64,000 nt of DNA from Hysterangium stoloniferum (lineage: Eukaryota; Basidiomycota; Agaricomycetes; Hysterangiales; Hysterangiaceae). The number at the start of each line of letters is the position of its first letter. Position 1 is the first letter of the stretch. The notes beneath the pieces were generated by a model that saw only the letters and a list, made by a program, of their open reading frames with translations, did not search any database and was not told where the DNA came from. Shown here piece after piece: positions 48,647 to 60,548 of this stretch. The stretch lies in the NCBI GenBank assembly GCA_015178975.1, contig WHVD01000016.1, forward strand, positions 496,001 to 560,000. Direction: 5' to 3'. Made by a program: the position numbers and the translations under genes.

Positions 48647-49110
48647 TGTCATGAACGTACAAGCTCAAATTCTGATAATATTCAATTTAACTTTCTTTGA
48701 CATTCCTTTGACTTTTCAACTCAACTTCTGACTCAACTTCTGACTCGACTATTCTTTGACACTCTCAAATATCTTTGACTTGTCTCAGTTTGATGTCATT
48801 GATGATTTCACTTTGATATATATTATCATCATAGGTAAATGATAGATAGTATAAAAGGACAATGATAGGAACAAAGGAAGTCAGTCAGAAAACCTGTACC
48901 ATAATAATTATTACTGTATTATATAATCATCAAACTTTTCCGAGACCTTCTTCGACTTAATTATTCATGAGCCTCTGTGTCCTATCTTTGCCTCACACTT
49001 TATCAACAGGACGAATTAATACTTCATCAAATGAGGGATCTGTGTTCAATATTGTTGAATATTCTTCAATTGTTTATTTGACTTTATTGAGTAAACTCCA
49101 ATTCATGTCA
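48647..49110 (+). repeat. Solo LTR family C in the Tc1 transposase
   Basis: 464 bp, TGTCATGAACG...ATTCATGTCA, with a perfect duplication TCAGC (48642-48646, 49111-49115). A TATA-like AGTATAAAAGG lies near 48850. Confidence 0.92.
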
Positions 49111-50031
49111 TCAGCATCCATCCTTCCATCAATCCATCAATCTTGGTGGAATATCCTGGTCCTTCCCACAACATACAGCCCCCACAACATCAGATTTCCT
49201 CCTCCAAACTTGACTGTACCCTCAACCAGCCTATTACTGAGCCCCTCTCCTGACCTTTTCCACACCCACTTCCTCCCATCTGACCCCAAATGATTGATTT
49301 TTGTCTTATCTGACCAAATAACTCTCTTCTCTTCCAATCATCCACAGTCCAGTCCTTGTGTGTCAAAGCAAAGTCCATCCTTGCCTTCCTATGCCTCTTA
49401 GTGAGTAAAGGCCTTTTTCTCTTCACCACAGCCCTCATTCCAGCCTTCTTGAGTGCTCTATGAACAGTCTTCACTGAAATGGACTCTCCAATCATATTTT
49501 GAAGGATTTTGGTGAGCTCAGTGGCATGTTTCTGCCTTCTGAGAAGTGATTTGTTAGAATGGAATAATGAATATCTGAAGGAGAAAGCTTGCATGGACAG
49601 CCACCAGGTGGTTTGGCAAGTGATGGGCAATGGGTAAAGTAAATTCTGGATATACATACATAGTGGACCCACCTCTGCCAGTGATTGCAGAGATCTGAGA
49701 AGCAGACTTGCCCTTATTGAGCAAAGTGAGAATGTGGCTAACCTGAGCAGGAGTAAGAGCTTTCATGGTATACAATGTGAGTTGTGGGGATATTGTTGAA
49801 CTAATGTATATATCTAATTTTGACAGGTCACATGATTAAACAAAACCTTATTTGCAGATAATCAATAAGGTTTTGTGCTAATCATGTCACTGGGACAAAA
49901 CTCTTCCAATGTGATCTTATTAGTGTTTTGTTTATAGCATGGGAAATACTAATGCTTATGTCATAATATTTTAAGGGCATGATAACATACAAGGCTGTGA
50001 CCTGTGGGGGGCAAGCCCCCACCATGCTGCC

Positions 50032-50847
50032 TGTTACGACCGGACAATCCTGCCGGACTCCGGGCACTAACTTGTACGCCACCACACCCTACACGCACCA
50101 ATTGTCTGTTTATAGGATTTCCCGCCTGGATTCCGTATGTCAAGACTTGTTACATTCGACCTCATTACGACACATATCAGTCACCGGACTTCCCCCAAAC
50201 TCCGTCCCTGTCTATGTCCATCTTCGTCCCACGCATCAGTCACCAGACCCCACTCAGAATCCTGTCACCGCTCTAAGTGAGCCCCATTCCCGTTTTAGTC
50301 AAATGACGTGTCACGATTTGGACTCCACTCCCCCTCCGTTTCCCATTATGGGTTATGCTTTGTCACAATTTGGACTCCGCTCCATTCCGTCCCATTCCTA
50401 ACACCAATTTGGTGTTTACTATTCCCATTTTATGTTTTGCTCGCTTCGTTTCATTATTACTGGATTTGGTATGACATTTACTCCACGGTCTATTTAAACT
50501 GGCAGATGTTGTACATACAATCCAGTCAGAAAATCAGCTTAGATTCCCCCCAGTAATCTAATACATTTTCTGCTCTAAAAACCCTACTTGATTCACACCA
50601 CTCACACTAGTTGGAGCCCACGGGCTCCGGCGTATCTATCTCTCTCACCAGTCTCGACTCTCGACCCATGACCTCTGACTTACGACTTACGACCCACGAC
50701 CCCCCGCCCAGACTCCCTGGGATTCCCGTCCACCTGTCTGAAATTGGACGACACGATCTAGTGAGGGTGCAGCCTATAAGCTGAAGCCAAGTCCTACTGG
50801 ATATTCCGCGGGTTTCTCCAGAGACCCGCCCTGTACGCATCTTAACA
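50032..50847 (+). repeat. Solo LTR family B, CpG-rich copy
   Basis: 816 bp, TGTTACGACCGG...CATCTTAACA, with a perfect duplication CTGCC (50027-50031, 50848-50852). Confidence 0.92.
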
Positions 50848-51939
50848 CTGCCACCCTACAACTTTACTTGGTCACTTTGCAACCTGGTGCATCAATAATA
50901 ATGTCTTCAAATACTTGATCACATAAATTTTGTATTACCTTCTGTGACCATGTCGTATTGAAGACTTCTGTACATTCCAGCTTCCCATTTATTCTCATTC
51001 AGAGACTTATTTTAAAGTGATTAAAGTTTAAATTATATACATTATATACATTTGTAAATTCACTGAACCTAAAAAATATAAGTCAGTCTTCTTTTGGTAC
51101 CTTGCTGAATACTTAGTCATGTATCAATAATAACACTACATATTTGGCTTGGAATAATATTTTCATTCTTCCTCAATTTGTTTCTCTTGAAGTGTCAGGT
51201 ATTTTGTTCCACATTGGACTTCTAGCTTCCCATATGGCTATGATTGCCCTTCCCATGTCATATTGGAGACTTCTGCAGATTCTAGCTCCCCATTTATTCT
51301 CTTTCATACTCATACCCCACTTTCCTTCCATTCCACTCATCTGTTTGTCATTGAATCTTTTAGTATAAATTATATTGTCTTGTATCCTACTAATCTCCAG
51401 CTCAAACATTGATTTAGAACCTTTCTGTTAAGAACCACATTGTTCAGGCCCCTACATATGTGTATTTTCAACCTACATATACTGTCCTCTGGCATTGTGA
51501 TACCCAACAACACACCCACTTAATGATTTCCTTTCCAGCCACTCCATCTCAGTTCAGTTCTAATGACATTCCATTATTCCTTGCATCACTCCACCATATC
51601 ATTTATGCTAGTGTCTGGCCAGACTGAGACTTAGGATCCTTTTTGACCTTAGCCTCTGAGCCCTTATTTACAGCTAAATGCCATAATCCATCCTGCATTT
51701 ATACTCCCCTTCTACTCATCTGTCTGTTATTAAATATTTTAGTATAAATTATTGTCATATATTCTACTAATCTCCAGTTCAAATATTGAATTAGAACCTA
51801 CCTGTTAGGAATTATGTCATTTAGGCCCCTATGTGTGTTTTCATCCTATACTCTGGCATCCCAACATTGGTATTCCTGATGCAACATCTCTGATGACAGT
51901 GTACTGACAACTCACCTATGTAATGACTTCATTTTCTAG
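50848..51939 (+). repeat. Diverged LTR fragments related to family D
   Basis: Three overlapping, CpG-poor segments (about 50935-51140, 51250-51530, 51690-51930) share strings such as CTACTAATCTCCAG with each other. They show a family D-like start (TGTTAAGAACC, TGTTAGGAATT). Very old; no coding signal. Confidence 0.5.
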
Positions 51940-52596
51940 TGTTAAGTTCTGGATCTCAGGGTGGATTTTCTGGGGATATTCCGGACACTTCCCAGAAATA
52001 TGTCCTTGGAGTTTCGGAGGATTAGTTGGGGAGTTTCCAGGGATTAGTAATGGGAGTATTGGAATATTACCAGAGTACAGATGGACTTGGCTTCAGCTTA
52101 TGTGCTGCACCCTCGTGCACTCACTTGGGTGTCCATATTTCAGAGGATGAATATATGTCAGAATGTTTATGGATACTCGGAAGTTCCAGGAGTTCCAGAT
52201 ATCTCCAGAGAGTTCCAAAGATTGAGCACACAGAAAGATGGAAGAGGTACAAACTAATTCGAGATTAAAACTAAAGAGTAAGTACATGGCTATGGAAGAC
52301 TATATAGATGTTCCAGTAATTGTACTACAAATCTAGAAGTATAATAAGACAGATTAGGATGAAGATTCTGAAATGGGAATACAACAAGAACAATAAACAA
52401 GTGAATGAATAACTGTTAACCTGTCAGTTACCAAATTCAGAACAAGGATGAGGTTTGGAAATATGGAAACTATAAATGTTCCATAGTTGGAAGTCAGGTC
52501 GGATATTGAGTCGAAAAGTCAGATTGGAGACTCAGGGTGGAAAGTTGGATCAGAGATGGGAGTCTAACTGGGAGTCTGACCAGAAGTCTGACTGGG
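51940..52596 (-). repeat. Solo LTR family E (partial)
   Basis: Aligned with the LTR at 58962-59489. It carries the shared U5-like module at 52085-52118 and is cut on the right by a family F LTR. Confidence 0.65.
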
Positions 52597-53077
52597 TGTG
52601 AGAGGTATGGCGAAATACACTCAGGAAATATAGTCGGATGAGCTCTTACTATATCTCCTTTATTATTTCTATTTTCTCTCTTTTATTATATCTATAATTA
52701 GTTCGACGACCTATGTATGCGGTACATCGACTCTTGTGGGTGCACACACGCCAGACTTATGTATTCTAGCACCCGTAGTTTAGAACTCAGACACTTTTAC
52801 ACTGCAACCACGACTTACTCAGACACCTGTTAGTGTCCTGTAAGTTGTGATTGGTGTATTGTCTCGACCGTCACAGATGGGCTTTAGCTACTCATTCAAT
52901 CTGAGTTTCGAACTGTACCAGTTGAAACTCAATCCTTATCTCAACCCGCGTGGACTACATCCACGCTACGCTATTATTCGACTCTCTAACTACTCTACTT
53001 GCACTCGAGCAGTCGTCCAGAATCGCACTTAACAGTCAATTCTACTTATTCGTTCTAGCTATCTGCACTCGACTCAT
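52597..53077 (+). repeat. LTR family F, 5' part
   Basis: TGTGAGAGGTATGG onward, closely similar to 56407-56880 but lacking the last quarter. Confidence 0.8.
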
Positions 53078-53107
53078 GTTTTGATCATTCAGTAGATGGT
53101 GCACAAT

Positions 53108-53749
53108 TGTGAAGAGTGGTGGATTCTGACCGCTCAATATACGAAGAATAGTGTTTATTCAACTACTATTAGAGAGTATTGACCGTCAGTACAATACTAT
53201 AGATTACTAGACTGTTAGTACTAGTATAAGAACGCACTGCACGCCTCAAGAGCAACTGTATAGTTGCTCGTGACGGCTTAGAACAGCAAGATAATGAATT
53301 GACCTTTTACGGTACAACTAGCAGCTAGAGATAAGTAAGATACTCAGCTAAAGACTGAGTATCTAGGATAGAGTAATAGTAGCGCGAGTCGACTACAGAG
53401 TCGACGAGCGCAAAGTCTTGAAAGCGGAACTCGACCTTAGCGGTTCGAGTCCCAAAGGTTGTTAGTAGACTAGAGAATGCTACCCTTATGGTAGCTGAGA
53501 TACTACCCTTGACACCTCTTGCTATTCGACGTCTGAGTCGTTACGAGGTGGTGTCTGCTGGGTAAAGTTGTCTGTCTCTTTTGGCGCCAAGAGTGCCCAT
53601 ACGTATACACAAAGCTTCGAACTACGAAATCAAGGTGTGCTCGAAATATAGAAAGAATATAAAGAAAGAAAATAAAAGGTAAATAATAAAGTACTATAAT
53701 CCAGTTATTATTCCTTAGTCCAGGTATGCATATATGCATACCCTTTACA
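53108..53749 (-). repeat. Solo LTR family G, stem-loop-rich
   Basis: 642 bp from TGTGAAGAGTGG to CCCTTTACA, with a perfect duplication ACAAT (53103-53107, 53750-53754). In minus orientation its ends resemble family F (…CACTCTTCACA). It contains at least seven stem-loops and a 20-bp perfect palindrome at 53723-53742. It keeps CpG, unlike its surroundings. Confidence 0.8.
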
Positions 53750-53754
53750 ACAAT

Positions 53755-55780
53755 TTTCAGCAAATGAGGCAGAGAAGCTACATGGGAAATTAGTACACAT
53801 ATTGACCATTTCCCATGGATAAGGCCCTTCCTTCATTCCATTGGTTTATTTGCATGCAATTTCCAGTCTCAAAGGGCCCATCTTCCACCAAGCCCATCAG
53901 CACAGACAGATCATTCCTGGATTCAATACATACTCCAGTATCTGCCAAATGAACTCCCAATCTCATTGCCCAAAGTGGTAGACATCAGCTGCTGGGGAGA
54001 TGCCAGCTCATCCTTTGGAATAGGTGTTGTTGTCAACTGCCATTGGGCAGCCTGGAAGTGGTCCCCCAGTTTCAAAGTTAATCCATGCTGCCAATGTGAT
54101 ATTGGGTGGGCAGAGGCAGTAGCAGTGGAACTGGGCCTGAGATTAGCACTGCAGGGTGGTGTATTACACATTACACCATCGCCACCCTTCTCATTCCATT
54201 TTCGTGGTGTGATTCAACAACAGCAGGCTCATTGCCATTCTGAACAAGGCCATTCCTGCAGCAAGGAAACAAACAAGATACTGCAGTAAAAGAGATTTAC
54301 AGCCTATTAGCCACACATTGAATACAATTGAAGGTCAAGTAGATACCATTGAGAGACAACATTTCAGATGCTCTTTCATGAGGGCACATCACCAAATTCC
54401 TCAGGGGTTTCCCAAAAGCACACACTCATACCACACTGGATATCCCCATTATTTGCATCACTGGATCCAATAATTGTAGCACCAGCAATGGAGCTGGCAC
54501 TGTTCATCCTAGCATCATGTACACCATCATCTAACCACTTGCACTTAGCCCCATCAGTGCTGAGGCCACCATGCAAAGCCAGTGTGAGGTTGTTCAGGTG
54601 GAAAGGCATCAACACTCCACTGCCAGCCATGATTCAGCATTCAGTCCTGCAAGTAATCACATTTATCACTTTATAGGTATTGCTACATGAGCCCAAGGCT
54701 TATGGTGCTGGCCTATGAAAATTCCACATCTTCTGTGATATCTTCTCAGTCACAGAACCAGACAGACTACCAATATCCTTCCCAGTACTTCATTCCTTCA
54801 CTCTCTGGGCAGCAACAGACCTGGCATATCTTGGAGATGAGTTGACTATGGGAACTAGATTTGAGACAATTTCAGTCAGTGTATTACAACAAAAAATACC
54901 TCTCAGCAATCAGAGCATGGCACATAGCTCAAGGTTGGCCACCACCACTGTCTGATGATGAGTGAACAAAAATTGAGTGGTCACTGTGAGGCCTGGAGAA
55001 TTTACAAGGTATGACAGGAAAGTGACCCCCACAACAACCAATACAATTAAGGATGTTATTCACACTGAAGTTGATACTGGATTTGAATGATGCATTCAAT
55101 GTGTGCATTTGGGCAGTCTCTTGATATGCCTTCTGGGGACTAATGCATTTTGGGGAGGTTACTGTACCATCCAGACCACTCTTTGACACCACTAAACACC
55201 TAAAATGAAAGGATGTTCTCATTAACCATGACAATGATGGAAAACACTATGTGCCTTTGGACTTACCATCAGCCAAGACAGCAAAAATCAGAGAGACACA
55301 GTCGGTCTTTATAACAGACCAACAGGGAGTCTGCCTGATCAAGGCCTTGATTAATTTAACCAAAGTGTTCCCAGCAGGGCCTGACAATCCTTTGTTTTGC
55401 TGGTGGGACTACAAAGGCAATATCAGACCAATAGTAAAGAAAGCAGCACTCAACCAGATTAATTCAATCCTCCAAGCTTGCAGATGGGGAACAGCCTTTG
55501 GCCACTTGTTCCGCATTGGTGGTGCTTCCTTCTTCTTAGCACAAGGAGTCGACCCTGAGATAGTATGATTAGCCAGCAGGTAGAAGTCCTTAGCATATGA
55601 AGCATACATAAGGGCCTTCAAACAAATTGCATCACAGCATGTAGCAAACTTGTCTGTCAGAAAGACAGTGCTTGCCACAGGGTAGGCAGGCCTTTGTGGG
55701 TGAGCAGTGAGTCTTCCCATGCACATGTGGAGAGCTAATGCTCTCCCTCTACCCAACCATACAGCTCTTCACATTGTTAG
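53755..55780 (+). mobile_element. Tyrosine-recombinase retroelement relic (DIRS/Ngaro-like)
   Basis: RT-like remnants at 53770-53990 lead into an RNase H-like domain (DISCWGDASSSFGIGVVVNC, DIGWAEAVAVELGLRLALQ). Further on is the catalytic core of a tyrosine recombinase (PLFCWWDYKGNIRPIVKKAA, WGTAFGHLFRIGGASFFLAQ, GVDPEIV). The order RT, RNase H, recombinase is that of YR retroelements. Strongly CpG-depleted and broken many times, so an old fossil. Its 3' part holds the hairpin repeat shared with 9547-9620. Confidence 0.75.
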
Positions 55781-55859
55781 TCTGATATAGATGACACTGG
55801 AAGCACAAGAAGTCTATAAAATTTTGAAAACATAAAAATTTCTTCTTCTTTCATTCCCC

Positions 55860-57380
55860 ACACTTTGCCCTAATGGGACCAAAACCCATGCCCAGAGCCA
55901 GGCCCTCCACAGACAACACCTACTGAGCCAATGATGGCTGCTCAGCTGTTGGACCAACAACAAAGGTGTGAAGAGGAAGATAGAAGGGCCAGGGAGGTGG
56001 AGGAACTGGAGAGAGAATACCAGGTGGCACTGTCTACAGAGAAAGAGGTGGAGGAGAGGAAAAGAAGAGAGGAGGAGGCAGCCTGGGTTGCCATGGGGCA
56101 TGTCAAGGTGTCTGTGATTGTCATGGGAAAGGTAAGAACTTACATCATTGGGTCCATACATACTGATTGTCCTTCATAGCACAAAGCAGCAGAGGTCAAG
56201 ATGGAGTCCAAGGGTGAGCAAGGGAGCCCACACAAGTGTATAGCCTGTGGACAGGTAATATACTAACTCATGACTGACAGAAGATGTGGAGATTTCCTCC
56301 AGCCTGGCTGGAGTTGAAAATGACCTGTGGTGTTCTGGGTGTAGTGACTGGAACACTGACTGTCTCCAAGAAGCTGGTCAGGGCCCACACATGGACAGAC
56401 TGGGGGTGTGAGAGGTATGGCAAAATACACTCAGGAAATATAGTCAGATGAGCTCTTACTATATCTCCTTTATTATTTCTATTTTCTCTCTTCTATTATA
56501 TCTATACTTAGTTCGACAACCTATGTATGCGGTACATCGACTCTTGTGGGCGCACACACAGACTTATGTATTCTAGCACCCGTAGTTTAGAACTCAGACA
56601 CTTTTTACACCACAACCATGACTTACCCAGACACCCGTTAGTGTCCTGTAAGTTGTGATTGGTGTATCGTCTCAACCGTCACAGACGGGCTTTAGCTACT
56701 CATTCAAACTGAGTTTTGAACTGTATCAGTCGAAACTCAATCCCTATCTCAACTCGCGTGGACTACATCCACGCTACTCTATTATTCGACTCTCTAACTA
56801 CTCTACTTGCACTTGAGCAGTTGTCCAGAATCGCACTTAACCAGTCGATTCTGCTTATTCGTTCTAGCTATCTACCTTACTTTAGATAGCTACTTCTCTC
56901 TACCGTATTGAACTAAGTAGTCAATACACGTTCGGTCCGTATTAGACTTAGACAGTCAATACACCGTGGTATCGTACTTCAATGGTCGATATTCTTCGTA
57001 TATAGAACGGTTAGAACTTCTACCACTCTTCACAGGGGGGCTTTGGAGGATGTTTTGGGGTGGATAGTTGTGGGCATTGAGGCTGAGAACATTTTGCTAG
57101 AGGAAGGTAATAACATTCAGAAGACTCTGGTAGGTGGTCTTCAGGAATTCCACAGAGCATTCCATGAGTTCTTGAAGAGCTATGGATGGAAACCAGGATT
57201 ATGAGATGTCTGAGGACAGGAGTTCTGAGGAGTCTGAGGGTGAGGACAAGTCTGTGGGGCCAGAGGAGTTGAAAGAGTTGCAGGAAGAATTTGTAGAGGC
57301 AGGAGTCCCAGGACCTGTAATAGTCATAGATACTAATAATATTTTTTTAATATACCTTAGTAAAGCATGAGAAAATGAGA
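55860..57380 (+). other. Acidic coiled-coil coding remnant, split by a solo LTR
   Basis: An open stretch at 55931-56179 encodes LDQQQRCEEEDRRAREVEEL and further E/R-rich coiled coil. It is followed, via an apparent intron, by a short Cys motif (HKCIACG). After the LTR, 57182-57370 encodes an acidic segment (SEESEGEDKSVGPEELKEL). CpG-poor and repeat-surrounded, so likely the non-catalytic ORF of a transposable element. Family not recognised. Confidence 0.4.
56407..57034 (+). repeat. Solo LTR family F, CpG-bearing copy
   Basis: 628 bp, TGTGAGAGGTATGG...CACTCTTCACA, with a duplication GGGGG (56402-56406, 57035-57039). It contains an internal stem-loop TAGCTATCT...AGATAGCTA near 56866-56893. Confidence 0.88.
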
Positions 57381-58961
57381 AACCCCATGGAGTATCTGTT
57401 TTGGACACATGAGAAACAAAGCAAAAAACCTGCAAAGCAAGAGAGACATAGGGTGACAAGGAAAAATGAGAATGAATCCAAAATGTACACAGAGTCCATG
57501 GATAATGTGGTTAGAGAGAGAATAGTGGGCCAGGTTTGAGTTGGTATGCTGTGTGAAAATCAGTTACAATCTCCATGACATTGCTGAGTTCTGTGGTCAA
57601 AATCCAAGAGGTTTCTTTATCTATGCCCTCATAACCCATCCACTTGACCAAGTAGAGCAATTTACAACTGTGTCAACAATTATCTATTTTTGAGTCTAGA
57701 ATTTGTGAGATTTCAAACTCAGGTTCTCCTTCTATAATGACTGGAGGGGGTGGAGATTGCACACAGTCCAGGATAGTGTTAGCAGTACATGGTTCTAACA
57801 TAGAGACATGAAATACTGGGTGTACCACGTGCATGCTATCTGGAAGCTGCAAGGTCCATGATAAAGAGCCAGCTTGAGCTAGAATTTCAAATGGTCCTAG
57901 GTACTTTTCAGCTACATAGTTTTTTAGATGGATGGGTAGTCCAGAAGAATTGAGCTTTAACAAAAACATGGTCACCAATCTTAAAGTTAGGTGGCAGAAT
58001 CCAATTTCTGTCTGCTGAATGTTAATACTGTTCTTGGGCAGATGTTATAGCTTTCTGAGTTCTTGGTAGAGTTCATCAAGGTCTGTGACAAACTCTTGAG
58101 CATAGGCTGAGGCAAGGTTCCATTCTGGATGTACATACCATGATATTGGGATTATAACCTTTATTTGCAAAAGAAAGGAGATATGCCAGTAGTAGCAGAT
58201 GGTGTGTTGCTGTATGCAAATTCTGCAAGGGGTAACAGGGATTTCCAATTGTCCTGTTGATAGTTGCAATATACATGGAGATATGTATTATTCCAGTGTT
58301 TGACATGTTCAGTTTGTCCATTGCCTTCTGGGTGGTGTCTGGATGTGAAATATAACTTCATGTCCAAGGATTTCCCAAGGGATCTAAAGAAATGAAATAC
58401 AATTTGGACCCACAGTCAGAAGTTACATGAGATGGAACTCTGTGCTTGGAAAATACATGGATGATGAGAAGTTCTGCAACTGCATGGACATGATGGTATC
58501 ATGTGTAGGGATGAAAATACCTTGCTTGGAGAATCCATCCACTGGAATTTCTGAAAAGCCTTTGGAGTCTAGTAGGTGTTCAATGAAATCCATAGAGATG
58601 GAATTCCATGGGTATTCCAGTACTGGAAGCTGTTTCAGAAGGCCATATGGCTTGTGACACTGTGATGTGGAGCATAGACAAGTAATGCAAGATATACAAT
58701 AGTGCTGAATGAAATCTTGGAGTCCAGGCCAAGTATACTATCTTCATATCATTGATAGAGTCTTGTTGAGTCCAAAATGTCCTGAGAGTGGGTGATCATG
58801 TTTGTACTGGATAATTCTGAGACAGAGGCCATCGGAGTCCAGTACATATGTATGTATATGTGGTTGTCAAGTCTAATGAAACCATGCTGGTCTTGAGACC
58901 ACTGGGGTTGACTGAGGTTGACTGGGTCCATGGGGTTATTATCAACATATATATGCTTTGG

Positions 58962-59489
58962 TGTTATGTAAGTGCTGTGTTGGGAACTTATTCTAGAACT
59001 ACATATTGGGAAATAACTGGGAACTTGGAAACTTCTAGATAGGATTAGGACATTGACTTCAGCTTATGTGCTGCACCTCTATACAACTGCTCAGAATGTC
59101 CTTAATTTCAGAAAAGGGATTTAGCTGGAATATTATGGATATTCAGAGTTCTGAAGAGGCCCAAATATCGAGCATACAGAAAGAAGGAAGGAATAAGAAA
59201 CTAAATCAATATCAGATCTGAAGTAGAGTACAAATACATGGCAACTAATATAGGTTCTTTCATTATTGTACTACAAATTAGGATCACAATAAGATGGATT
59301 AGGGAAGGTATTCTGAAATGGGAATACAACAAACAAATGAATGAATACTTGTCAATGGACAAGTTGCCAAATGCAGAACAAGGATCAGGTTCAGAAGTAT
59401 GGAACTAGAAATGTTCTATGGATGGAAGTTGGGTTGGAAAGTTATGGATAACCACAGAAGATTGAAGTATCTGGGAATGGGTTGTAACA
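58962..59489 (-). repeat. Solo LTR family E inside the Gypsy relic
   Basis: 528 bp, TGTTATGTAAG...GGTTGTAACA, with a near-perfect duplication TTTGG/CTTGG. The shared U5-like module is at 59053-59085. Confidence 0.75.
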
Positions 59490-60332
59490 CTTGGTGATTG
59501 GGTCTAATGGAATTGCTGATAGAATATCTTGATGTAATTTCTTGATGTCCATAATGATAATTCCACACATGACTGGATGAATGAGGTAAGTAGAATAGAC
59601 TGATGCAGTAAGTTGCAAATTTGTGAATATAGGTTTCAAGTTGTGCAGGTTTACTGTGGCATAGTCATTTCTCCTCTTTGGGATAGACATCCCATTGTCT
59701 AGTCAAAGCATTGGGTTTTCCACCAAGGTGGCAAGATTGAAAACAGATGAACATATTAAAATCAGATAGATATTCAGAACCACTGGGCTTGCTGGGAGGC
59801 CAAAAGTTTGGTAGTCAAAAGGTATTCCAGGTTTTTATGGTCTGTGACAACTTCAACTGGGATTCCTGCACCCTCCAAATAGTGTCACCATGCTTTGAAG
59901 GCTTCAAAAATTGCAAGCAGTTCTTTTGTCATGGACATTATAGTTGAGCTCCAGTCCAGTGAAAGTCTGAGAGAGAAAAGTGACTGGGTGCACTTCTCCA
60001 TCAGAGTCCTGGATAGACAAAATGACTCCCAACACATAGTCCAAGGCATCTGTTTCAATAATAAGCAGGACACCTGGTTTCCAGTGTGAAAGGATGGGGG
60101 CTAAAGAAAAAGAATTTTTTAAAAGATTGAAACTGACATGGCACTTATTGTCAAAATTCCAGAGCATCCTTACAAGTGAGACAAGTAAGGGGAACCATGG
60201 TTTTGGAATACTTGCAAATAAACTGTCAGTAAAAATTGGCAAAGCCAAGGAAAAAATGTATGTCTTTACTTTTTGAGGTTCTGGCCAATCCTTGATAACT
60301 TGTACTTTGGTTTCATCCATTCAGAACCTGTT

Positions 60333-60548
60333 TCATCCATTCAGTGTTGAATGAGTAATGGTTGACCTGGATATATTAATATCTTACTGATGACTAATCA
60401 TCCCAGTAGTAACTGGTTCTTAATAGAACTACTCTTAATGGCCTGATAGCTCAGGGGTTAAGAGCACTAGACATGTAATCCAAACTTAGTGGTCGCTGGT
60501 TCAAATCCAGCTCAGGTCAATATTTTCACCCTGCTTATGTAATTCTTA
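60333..60548 (+). mobile_element. SINE-like insertion carrying a tRNA-Thr-like sequence
   Basis: A 216-bp insert in the Gypsy relic, bounded by a 15-bp direct repeat CATTCAGAACCTGTT (60318-60332 and 60549-60563). It includes a full-length degenerate tRNA (60440-60519) preceded by about 107 bp of unrelated sequence. There is no poly(A) tail. Confidence 0.65.
60440..60519 (+). tRNA. tRNA-Thr(TGT)-like sequence, probably a pseudo-tRNA
   Basis: The seven-base acceptor stem (GGCCTGA/TCAGGTC, one G-T pair), D-arm GCTC...GAGC, five-base T-arm GCTGG-TTCAAAT-CCAGC and A/B boxes are all intact. The anticodon arm is odd: the loop CATGTAA has A in place of the invariant T33, and six extra bases interrupt the 3' stem. 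Reading them as an intron at the canonical place leaves an A-C mismatch. Its location inside a short insert with direct repeats favours a tRNA-derived element over a working gene. Confidence 0.55.

Larger units (their letters stand above)
47560..50031 (-). mobile_element. Tc1/mariner DNA transposon, second element, split by LTR insertions
   Basis: Left terminus TA|CAGTAAGAGACAAAATCC (interrupted by an LTR at 47573). Subterminal inverted arms lie at 48120-48236 and 49893-49985 (about 95 bp, high identity). Minus-strand transposase: N-terminal helix-turn-helix MKALTPAQVSHILTLLNKGK from about 49763, SVKTVHRALKKAGMRAVVKR, the first catalytic Asp in RVIWSDKTKI, then after the LTR insertion DLYVSILEDELQETMEYYGK, VFQQDNDPKHKSKKATNWF and SVDLNSIEHLWYYLKKR. 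C-terminus AEAVLKAKGGHTKY, stop 48265. At least four frame breaks plus the LTR in the ORF make it inactive. The right terminus was not found before the LTR at 50032. Confidence 0.85.

Noticed and set aside
48120-49985. Opposed family C LTRs read as the two ends of one element
   Set aside because: They are in opposite orientation and each has its own target duplication. The DNA between them is Tc1, so they are two independent solo LTRs.
53440-53455. B-box-like GGTTCGAGTCCC
   Set aside because: Part of a stem-loop in the solo LTR; there is no tRNA cloverleaf around it.
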